NCBI GenBank assembly: GCA_009602725.1
Contig: WELB01000112.1
Coordinates: forward strand, 203,117-260,686
Direction: 5' to 3'
DNA: 57,570 nt
DNA from: Spirogloea muscicola
Taxonomy: Eukaryota > Streptophyta > Zygnematophyceae > Spirogloeales > Spirogloeaceae
Positions within the stretch are counted from its first letter, which is position 1. Every line of letters begins with the position of its first letter. Shown here piece by piece: positions 49,790 through 57,570 of this stretch. The position numbers and the translations under genes were made by a program. The notes beneath the pieces were generated by a model. The model was not told where the DNA came from. It searched no databases and worked only from the letters and a program-made list of their open reading frames with translations.

Positions 49790-50140
49790 CATCATCGCCG
49801 CACACTTGACATTGTGGGCGTGCAACCTGGTGGTGGACCACGGGCCCTGGTCGACGTTGTTGTTACGGAGGCGTATAAAGGTCCAGCATCAACACACATC
49901 GCTGGTCACGCAGTGGGCGGTGCAGAACAAAGAAAGTTGCAGCACTACTCCGACTACCCACAATGCGATCAGCTCCTGCCAGCGGCAATCCACATCTTTG
50001 GCTGTCTGGGTCCTCGTTTCCACACCCTCCTCCAAAACATTGCCAATCTAGGCTACACACGTCGTGCAGATGTGTTTCCGACTGAGATGGGCTTGCCAGC
50101 TGCATACCTGTCTTTCTTGCGACGACGAGTTTCGCCCTGA
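49790..50140 (+). mobile_element. Retroelement ORF fragment, subfamily B, truncated
   Basis: Near-duplicate of 53447-53800. It keeps GVQPGGGPRALVDVVVTEAY, KGPASTHIAGHAVGGAEQRK, LQHYSDYP and LLPAAIHIFGCLGPRFHTLL, but stops after YLSFLRRRVSP. The SLQR-type helix and tail are missing. Confidence 0.7.
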
Positions 50141-50231
50141 TTGGCAGCGTGAAACAGCCAGCCCGAAAGGAATTGACTATGTCCAAAGGGGCCAAAAGCG
50201 CTGTCTCAGAGCTTGCCCGGTAGAGTTACTT

Positions 50232-50570
50232 CATAGTGAGGAGCCGCAGATCCAAACATCAAGCAGCCGAAAAGCAATTCCCCTGACGAATGCCAGAGGC
50301 TGCAGCGAGAGCACGGCCAGCACACAGGTGCAAGGCGTGAGCCATAGACCGCTGGAGGGAGGCAAAGAGGCGCATGCGAAAGCATGCGCTTCTGAGAAAG
50401 ACCTGAGCTAGCGAGTAAGCGGCGTCAGGCTGCTCACTCGCCTGCGGGACACAGCTCGTCGCGCAAGCCGGGCCAACAGGTCGAGCCTCTGGGATCCGAT
50501 AGCCCCGTGCACATCGACGGCCAAGGGTACGAACTCGTCCCCGAACCTCAAAGCCAAACTGCGGCTGCTG
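50232..50570 (-). mobile_element. Retroelement ORF fragment, subfamily A, inverted
   Basis: On the minus strand GDEFVPLAVDVHGAIGSQRL is followed by LLARLARRAVSRR, then, after frame breaks, MRLFASLQRSMAHALHLCAG and RALAAASGIRQGN. It is colinear with 19890-20090. Confidence 0.7.
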
Positions 50571-51892
50571 AATAAAGGGCGGCTGGAAAGCCAGCCAAGT
50601 GCATGCAGCGGGATTCGAGTGATTCTAAACACGCGGGCTGTCAGTCTGGGCAACAGGGCCCTCTCAGAATCGTGTCCGCAGTAGGAAGTCAGATAAGCTG
50701 AGGAGAGGGAAGAATCCCTGTGAGAGGATATCAGAACAAGAAAGAAATGGATTGAGAAAAACATCGGGGAGGTACTCTTTCAAGGCGGTTAAGGCGGTAA
50801 CAGGGCAGCCCAAATAGGAGGACAAAATCCGAGGGAGACCCCTACACGATAGGATGAAAGACTCAATTGAAGCAAGTGGCAAGTACCTCAGATGGCCGCT
50901 CCAAAAATGCGTAGTCAACAGCCGCAAGTTGGAACATGTATTGGCAAGAAAGAAGAAGACGAAGCCCTTCAACGAGGATGCAGTGGCCGTAGAAGCCAGC
51001 CGAACCACCATGGGCTGGGTCGGGGAATGAAGCATGTGGCTACAAAGGCTGGCCACTCAATTATTCTTGGTCAGTATCCGTCAATGAAGAACTGGAGGCT
51101 AGTTCAAGAGGATGCGATGGCCAATAAACCCAAATGATTGGACAAGGTCAAGGGGCCAGAAAGCGCAGACCACTCAGTTGGGCAAGCTCCACGGAGGCTA
51201 CTCGATCACCTCTAGTGAACAAACACGAGTAGGAGAATGCTGGTCTTATTGCATTGCTTATGTTTTTTGGTAATCTCAAATGACATGCTCCTCAACAAAC
51301 AGATATTGTTTTTCATTCGGCTGCCATTACTGCTTTCAATGGTGCTGGCCTTGCTCTTCCAATATCCATCAGAAATGGTGAAGTGCCTGTGTAGTCTGCC
51401 AGAACTGGCCCCCAGCAATTTAGCCCAACTGTGGAGCAACATACACTGTGCCTGCAAGTACGGGGCAAGATGTTGCAGATAGAATATGGCACTTCATGTG
51501 AACACTTCTGAAGCCCAGAGCAGCCCTTGCTGGGATCGTCCAAAGCTGGAATTGCTACTTCATGTCTCAATCGGTCAGCGATTTCTGAGGTTAAAGTTGA
51601 AACAGCAACCGATGGTGCTAGTGAGTAGGGCTAGTGAGTAGTGAGTAGGAAACACTTGGTGTATAGACAGGTGAATGAAGATTGTGAGACTATATCCGAG
51701 TACATTTTTTGGTCAGATGCGTGAAAGTAGCAGCAGTGGGTAGCCAATCAGCAGCCGCAGATCAGAGAAATTGTGTCCGGGTAGCGGGTCCCCTCAGAGC
51801 CAGAGGCCGAAAGCACACAGCGACTCAAGCGGCCACTAGGTGCCCAACATCCACTGTTGGAACAGCTGTAACGTAGTAACGAAGGCTCTTCC

Positions 51893-51990
51893 GGCTGTGC
51901 TCTCGGTGCAGCCTCTGGCTTCCGTCAGGGGGATTTCCGGCAGCTAGTCTGTCGGATTTGCGGCTCCTCACTCGTAGCTACTGAGTGGTC
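51893..51990 (+). mobile_element. Retroelement tail fragment, frameshifted
   Basis: ALGAASGFRQGD is intact, but bases are missing relative to the GGGGGATAGTTTCCCGGC of other copies. This throws the SDLRLLTRxY end out of frame, although its bases through the TGA are preserved. Confidence 0.65.
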
Positions 51991-52284
51991 CATCCTCCAC
52001 CCGTTCTGACATAGCATCTTCAGGCCCCTCCGTCATTTTGGCTTCAGGTCCTCATTTGGCCCTTCGAACCTTGGTCAATTCTTCTCGGGCTGGCCCTCTC
52101 ACAGCCCTTGCCCCCATTGGGAGAGCGACTTCTTCCAGAAGGCGGCGGGGGCTGCTTCCCAGCCACAGAGAATGGGAAGAATGTAGGGCAGCGCGCTGTG
52201 AGAGGCCAGGCGGAAGCTCAACCACAGCCACCCCCGTGGGCTTTTGGGAAAGTGACTGTGCAAACTCCCAATTCCTGACGTGAC

Positions 52285-52886
52285 TTGAGACGCAGTTGGT
52301 GCGCTGCTACATGCCTTCAGGTGGCCGCCACGGAGCGGGAGAGGGTCGAGTCCGGGCGGCAGGCACCCCTCAGGTCGCGGAGGCGCCAACAAACCGCTCC
52401 CCCGTTTCTCGGGCGGCCCAACAGCGGAAGGGGTAGGCGGAAATTTCCGCCCGCCGAGCCGGGCCGGGCCAACCCCGGACTGCGAGCCCCGCGGCGGCGC
52501 CACATGTGGCGAAGCCGCCAAAGCCGACGGCCGCCCCCCTCAGGCCGCCCGCCCGTGTGGGGGCACCAAGCTCCTTGCCAGAAGTGGGCCCCCTCCGCCA
52601 GAATGGCGGTGCCACCCCCTCCCCTCCGGCCGGCCGCCCAGCCTACCAAGAGGCCGGCCGCCGACCCGCCGCCCCCACCGACAGCCGTCGGCCACGTGGC
52701 CGCCCGCGGTGCCCCCTCCGCCACGCAGCCCGAATCCCCGTCTCGGCGCCACGTCACCGCGGGGTGCCCCCCGCCCGGCGGCAGCCAGCTGTCAGACTGG
52801 GCCGGACAAGATCCACAGCCCTCCATGTCGGCCACCACGTGGACCCCTCCAAAAATAGCCACGCGGGGGAGTCGATAAGGGGACAC
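52285..52886. other. Very GC-rich block, open on both strands, no domain
   Basis: About 600 bases rich in CGGCC and CCCGCC with overlapping Pro/Arg-rich frames on both strands (52285-52878 + and 52886-52317 -). Neither frame shows a motif. It may be a coding region of a retroelement (gag-like) or a GC-rich promoter relic. Confidence 0.3.
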
Positions 52887-53114
52887 TTGTCAGCTCGGTG
52901 ATTCGTGCGCATCTGGTGCGCATGCAGGAGGTTCCGGCAGCCCCGCAACCCAAAACCCTGTCCCCTTCGAAGGAAAAGGATTCCTTCTTATTCCTTATTA
53001 AATTATCACTTCGTGGCGGCGCTCCGGCTCCCCTAGTTAGCTTATCGAATTGGCATGCGCTCACTCGTGGGTACTAATGTCACCCTGTTACCTTAGGCAA
53101 TTTAGCATAGGGGA

Positions 53115-53199
53115 CCGCTTTGTATATGGCTCTGGCCAGGGGACCCACTTCCAGGAGCCCAGCATCTCTGATCTGCGGCTGCTTAGCAGGGGTTACTGA
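53115..53199 (+). mobile_element. Retroelement tail fragment
   Basis: Reads GSGQGTHFQEPSISDLRLL, SRGY then TGA, close to the copy at 14580. The stem-loop at 53276 follows after about 80 bases. Confidence 0.7.
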
Positions 53200-53275
53200 G
53201 TGTCTCGTAGCAGCATTGTTTCTGTTACTTAGCGCTTCCCCTGGCCCCCTTCTCGTACTCTGTTCATTCTTTTTC

Positions 53276-53294
53276 GGGCTGGTTGTTCCAGCCC
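53276..53294 (+). repeat. Stem-loop GGGCTGG / CCAGCCC
   Basis: 7-bp stem with loop TTGTT, led by TGTTCATTCTTTTTC and followed by CTCAATGGGCGAGC. Confidence 0.8.
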
Positions 53295-53446
53295 CTATTC
53301 TCAATGGGCGAGCACTTTCTTCTTTGTATAGCCTTGTTTATCCTGCACTAGATTCTGCCTGAATAATGTGTTGGCCTGTATTGGCCTCCCTTTGATTTCA
53401 TGCGCTCCGCGCACCTTCTCTCTTCTGATGCCCCACTGGGCCAGAA

Positions 53447-53941
53447 GTGGGATATCATCATCGCCGCACACTTGACATTGTGGGCGTGCAACCTGGTGGA
53501 GGACCACGGACCCTGGTCGACGTCGTGGTAACGGAGGCGTACAAGGGACCAGCATCCACACACATCGCTGGTCACGCAGTGGGCGTTGCAGAACAAAGAC
53601 AGCTGCAGCATTACTCCGACTACCCTCAATGCGATCAGCTCCTGCCAGCGGCAATCGACGTCTTTGGTTGTCTGGGTCCTCGTTTCCACACCCTCCTCCA
53701 AAACATTGCCAATCTAGGCTACACACGTCGTGCAGATGTGAGTGCGGTTGAGTTGGGCTTGCCAGCTGCATATCTGTCTTTCTTGCGACGACGTGTTTCG
53801 GCCTGTTTGCAGCGTGCTCAGGCTAATGCCTTGCACCAGAAAGCTGGCCGAGCTCTAGTTGGTGGCAGAAGGGCTTCGTATCTGACATCTAGTATTCAGG
53901 CATCGATTAGCGACCTTTATGTTTTGACCCGTGGTTACTGA
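53447..53941 (+). mobile_element. Retroelement ORF fragment, subfamily B, with intact C-terminus
   Basis: An open frame of about 164 codons, 5'-truncated. Order: RTLDIVGVQPGGG, RTLVDVVVTEAYKGP, AEQRQLQHYSDYPQC, LLPAAIDVFGCLGPRFHTLL, AAYLSFLRRRVSACLQRAQA, NALHQKAGRAL, then ISDLYVLTRGY-TGA. The strand order (LD-IV, VDVVVTE, K/Y, LPAAIDVFG) parallels subfamily A despite low identity, so both are versions of one nuclease-like module plus tail. Confidence 0.7.
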
Positions 53942-54234
53942 GCGGGTCACTTTGCTGTAGATTATGTAGGTCTTTAGATGTGCTTGCCTTTGTACTTGGC
54001 CTTTGGCCTTCGTTTGTTTCAAATACACGAAAATTTTCTTCTGGGGTGGTTTCCCACTGGACCTTGCCCACTCGTTCTGGGCTGGCCGAAGAAAGGAGAA
54101 AGTGCGCGCCCATAGAGAAAGGGGGCCAGCAAAGCCAGCCCAGAAAGAATGGACAATGTCAAAAGCCGAAAAAAACAAAAAACACACAGCTAGGCAGTTA
54201 GAGAATAAGACACGACGAAATCACAGGAAGCTCA

Positions 54235-54335
54235 ATACCCCCGGGTGAGCAACATCAGGTCGGAGTAGCTCGACGCAGGAAAAGAAGCATCCAGACGCGA
54301 TCCAGAAGCAGCCGCGATAGCGCGGCCCGCACGCC
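54235..54335 (-). mobile_element. Inverted retroelement tail fragment
   Basis: The minus strand reads RAGRAIAAASGSRLDASFPA, then SSYSDLMLLTRGY with a stop. Plus-strand hairpins follow at about 54463 and 54541. Confidence 0.7.
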
Positions 54336-54559
54336 TGTCACAGCCATCGCGTCCTTTTCCTGCTTTCGTCGATCCTTTTTTGGGTGCTGCCTGTTCATAG
54401 CCCTCGCCCCGTTTACAAGAGCCACTTTCTCTTCCGGCTCCTGTGGACCTTGGTCAAAGCCTTGTGGGCTGGCTCTCCACAGCCTCGCCCCCAATGCTTG
54501 CTAAACGCTTGTCGGCCCCTTCGAACCCTTGTCAATTCTTTTTGGGCTGGCTTATCACA

Positions 54560-55972
54560 GCCTTTGCCCCCATTTGGAGTGTCACTTCTTCGAATGCAAC
54601 CAGCTGCTTCTTCTTTTTGGGCAAGCTTCCCTTCCACCTTGCGGAAGAGCTTTTTACCCAACCCCTGGTCGCTGAGGCGAAGCGAGAGCTGTGGCCACCA
54701 TTTGTCATGGGGTACATGCCTCAGACAGACGGATCCGAAGAGGAGGCACTCTTCATAAAATGGACGAAGACTGAGGGAGGCTAGCGCAAAGGAATGACAT
54801 GGTATTTTAACAGTACCAGCAAATGGATTCTTAGCTTGCATGCTCGCTTGCGTCAATTGCGAATAGAGGCAAAGGCGATCGTCAATTGGAACCAACCAGT
54901 AAACTCGAAGAAAGAAGTCAGGAAGCCCCAGAACGAGTCTTCTGTCAAATTTGCTGAGCTCAATATGTGGCTGAAATTGATGACCACTCAGTAAACAGCA
55001 AGTACGATGTAAGTCTGTCGCGAAAACTGATCAGAACCTGGTTGGCGTTTGAGGTTGTATTGTCCAAGCCAGAGCCAGGCTTTGCAGGAGTGGAGCTGGC
55101 AAACAAAACCCGAGAGACCTCTCGAAAACAGGCACATGCATTCAAACCACATGGACCCATGAGTTGCATTTGCCATGCTGCAAAAGTCAGTGAGCTCTTA
55201 TTGACGTAGCTGTAGATGAGCCGGCATGCACTAGGAATTCAGACCAGCCTTTGATGCCCTGTACATAGCAGGCACAAAGATGCACGTCGCCATGGACTAG
55301 CTGCTGAATATCTCGCCCAAATACCGTGTTCGCTTCATGCAATATCTGACCAATGCATTGTAGGTTACATGCTTGAACCTATTTCTTGAAGTGTGCAAGC
55401 TGTTCATATTCAAACTTAAATTTATCAGCGCAAATTAGGAGATACCACAGGGAGTGAAAGTGAAATTGAAGCAGATTCCTTAGGAGAAAGAAAAGGATTG
55501 TCAGGTCCTTTCCATGTTAAGGCTACGCGGGGTCGAGCGGAACTGAGTCAACTCAACCTAGGACAAGCACATTATTGGATCTGCGACGCGCTGGCTACTG
55601 CACAGCTGGTGATCAGCCGGCAATGAGTAGCCCAGCTCACAAGTGTGCAGCGCATTGCGCTGTTCACACTGCAAGTGAGAGCCGGGCTACGCATTGTCAG
55701 TACAACACCGGAAGGAGGGGCTCATTTTTTCGGCGACTCTGAGGAGGGCGGAAGAGTTCGAACCCATCCAGCGGAGTCTTCTCCACCTCTGACAAGCGGG
55801 AAGCTCCTGCGCACAAATCCATGCACAAGAGTATCCACCGCCCCGGGTGCATGTTTTGACTTTGGGATAGGCAGGCAGGTAAGCTATGAATGTGTGAGCG
55901 ACAAAGCTCTGAGAAGGGTGTATGTAGGGTGTAGTAGGATGAGAACCGCCTGGCACCTCTCGACCGAGGCAC
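54560..55972. other. No gene recognised; 3' region of the cysteine-rich gene at its end
   Basis: The first 250 bases still carry retroelement-like text. An 80-codon plus frame at 54967-55209 has ordinary composition but no known motif. The part next to 55972 is likely 3' UTR. Confidence 0.4.
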
Positions 55973-57390
55973 TCAACCGAAGCACTGGCCGGTGGTGTAC
56001 TCGCAGAAGCCAGCGTGCGTGCATGCACAGTAGAATCCGCCGTAGTAGTCGTAGCACGCACCACCTGTGCCTAGGTAGGGCGGAGGGCACTTCTTGCCAG
56101 TGCACGTTTCGCAGCAGAGGCCCTCACCATGGCCCACGTTTATGCACTGCCCAGAGTCGCACTGGGGGCAGCACTCGTCCTGAGGATTGCACTTGTAACC
56201 AGCACAGTTTGTTCCATCTGGTCTTGTATTTGGAATGCACAGTCCATCACTGCAAGAATGCAGGGCGAATCACGTCAGCTGTCATGCAAGACCTGGACAA
56301 GCTGCCTGATATTAGGCCGAAGTTCTGCTTTGCTTTGGGGACGAAATGCACGCCAGGGGATAAGGGCAGGCCCACAGAGGGAGCGGCATCACGCATGCAT
56401 CATCCTCTCCATGCAGTGTTGTTGCTTGAACGAGGAGCGTCTCGCAGAGGTCATACCCCGAGCAAGTTCCACCAGGAAGGGTGCAGGACAAGTCGATGCC
56501 CAAGAAGTCTGGGATGGGAACCGTGAAGGCGCACTTTGTACCCTCCGCCTTGGTGACTTCAGAGCAGGTGGGCGGAAGGAACACGCAGCTAGGGTCGGCC
56601 TTGGAGCAGCTTGCAGGATTGCCGGGCCAGGAGCACGTCATCCGCGTACAGCTGTTATTGGTCTTCACGCTGCAGGCTGCAGACAGACAGTGGCGAGCCG
56701 CCTCTGATGAGTAGAGGCCCCACCTCTCTGTGCCCGTCGACCAATCTGTTGCAAGTAAGCAACTGCCTAGGTGCTCGTGCGTCCTCAAGGCGGACTGCAA
56801 ATGGTTCATTCGGTGGAGGCCGTGGCAGTTGTCTCGACTCTGGAAGAGGTGCTGAAACAGAGTGGGAACAGCAGAGAGCATGGCGTGGAGATGGCTTGGG
56901 GGACTCACGACTGGTGGCCACAATGTTGCAATCAGAATCCAGAACATACTGGCAGTTCCCGGTCATCGCAGTCTGGCCAGCAGCAGGCTTGAACGCCCAC
57001 AGTATTTTCATGACCTGCACCACAATGGCCAGAACGGGGAGTTTGGGTGCTCCTTTCGTGTCAGCATCTGCACTCCCTTTCCCTTGCAAGCAGACTGGCA
57101 TAGGGGACGCTTGCGTCTGTAAGAAGTGGGCAGCGGATCAGAAGCTGAGCGTCAGTGCCCTCCGAGTGCGCTCAGGAGGCGGGGCCGGCCCTCACATTCT
57201 TGCTGGGGACCAGGTACTTGACGTCAAAATGGACGGGCGACGTGGCGGTGTTGATGGCGCAGACGGCGTAGGGCGCGGTCGTGTCCAGCGGAGCGGAGGC
57301 GGGGGCGCCGGCGGGGCCCTGCGCCGAGCAGGAGGCGACGGCGAGGGCCAGGACGGCCAGGACGCCAGCGCGGAGGGCCCCCATGGCCAT
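55973..57390 (-). CDS. Secreted cysteine-rich protein, family not recognised
   Basis: Exons (minus): 57390-57196, 57014-56909, 56676-56457, 56249-55973. Phases agree, giving about 265 residues. The ATG at 57390 starts a clear signal peptide (MGALRAGVLAVLALAVASCS, likely cut after CSA). A short N-terminal domain follows (YAVCAINTATSPVHFDVKYL). The rest has about 30 Cys in pairs and short spacings: SCTRMTCSWPGNPASC, CTLPGGTCSGDGLC, CNPQDECCPQCDSGQC, GLCCETCTGKKCPPP, then ACYDYYGGFYCACTHAGFCE and QCFG. It is probably exported to the cell wall or medium and disulphide-rich. No catalytic motif or transmembrane segment is seen after the signal. Confidence 0.8.
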
Positions 57391-57570
57391 GGCCGCCGGG
57401 ACGAGCTCCTCGGCACAGAAGCGCCGCAAGCGGGCTTTGGAAGCGGCGGAGGGAGGCGACGACGACGAAAGGGCCGGAGTCAGTGGGCGCGCCGCGGCGA
57501 TGGACGGGGCGGGCCGCCTGTGGGGGCGCTGCCGGGGGCGCGGCCTCTGGGGGCTGGCCGCGGCGCGCCC
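57391..57570. promoter_or_regulatory. GC-rich upstream region of the cysteine-rich protein gene
   Basis: About 80% G+C with GGGGGCGCGG-type runs. It has the same CpG-rich character as the other gene starts in the window and continues past the window edge. Confidence 0.35.

Noticed and set aside
55740-55775. B-box-like GGGTTCGAAC on the minus strand
   Set aside because: No A box or cloverleaf around it; it lies in the 3' region of the cysteine-rich gene.

Overview
The window is nuclear DNA from a green-lineage eukaryote, most likely a green alga. Genes are split into many short exons with GT-AG introns, typically a 'tgcag' acceptor and little pyrimidine tract. The protein set is plant-type: a plant-style alpha-amylase, SPINDLY, a membrane-anchored acyl-CoA-binding protein with ankyrin repeats, and a relative of the Fra a 1/Mal d 1-associated proteins. 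First exons are strongly GC-rich, full of CGG/GCC triplets, while gene bodies are near balanced composition. I cannot name the species. For eight genes I rebuilt exon chains whose codon phases agree at every junction I give. The acyl-CoA-binding gene agrees at all junctions but one, which does not close.

Layout. 0-1.3 kb: end of a Gly/Gln-rich gene (+). 2.5-5.9 kb: alpha-amylase (-). 6.1-9.7 kb: probable plastid coiled-coil protein (-), head to head with a Fra a 1/Mal d 1-associated-like gene (+, 10.2-11.1 kb). 11.6-14.3 kb: acyl-CoA-binding/ankyrin protein (-). 14.6-16.2 kb: retroelement debris. 16.7-18.5 kb: METTL13-like methyltransferase (-). 19.4-20.8 kb: more retroelement tails. 22.7-29.3 kb: SPINDLY O-fucosyltransferase (-), with its N-terminus lost near a poly(A)/N gap. 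31.5-35.8 kb: mitochondrial class II fumarase, complete (-). 36.3-39.1 kb: two unrecognised genes. 39.1-41.9 kb: a glycosyltransferase that appears fused to the zinc-ribbon N-terminus of a plastid methyltransferase (-). 43.5-46.1 kb: replication factor C small subunit (-). 46.4-54.6 kb: a long field of retroelement fragments. 56.0-57.4 kb: a secreted cysteine-rich protein (-).

The genes are mostly unrelated housekeeping functions: starch breakdown, TCA cycle, DNA replication, protein O-fucosylation, lipid transport and translation-factor methylation. There is no operon-like logic. The most unusual content is a dispersed repeat family. More than fifteen short fragments end in the same reading frame (SDLxLLTRGY then stop) and are followed by a conserved stem-loop (GGGCTGG, variable loop, CCAGCCC). 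Longer copies carry a nuclease-like domain. This looks like the 3' end of a 5'-truncating retroelement.
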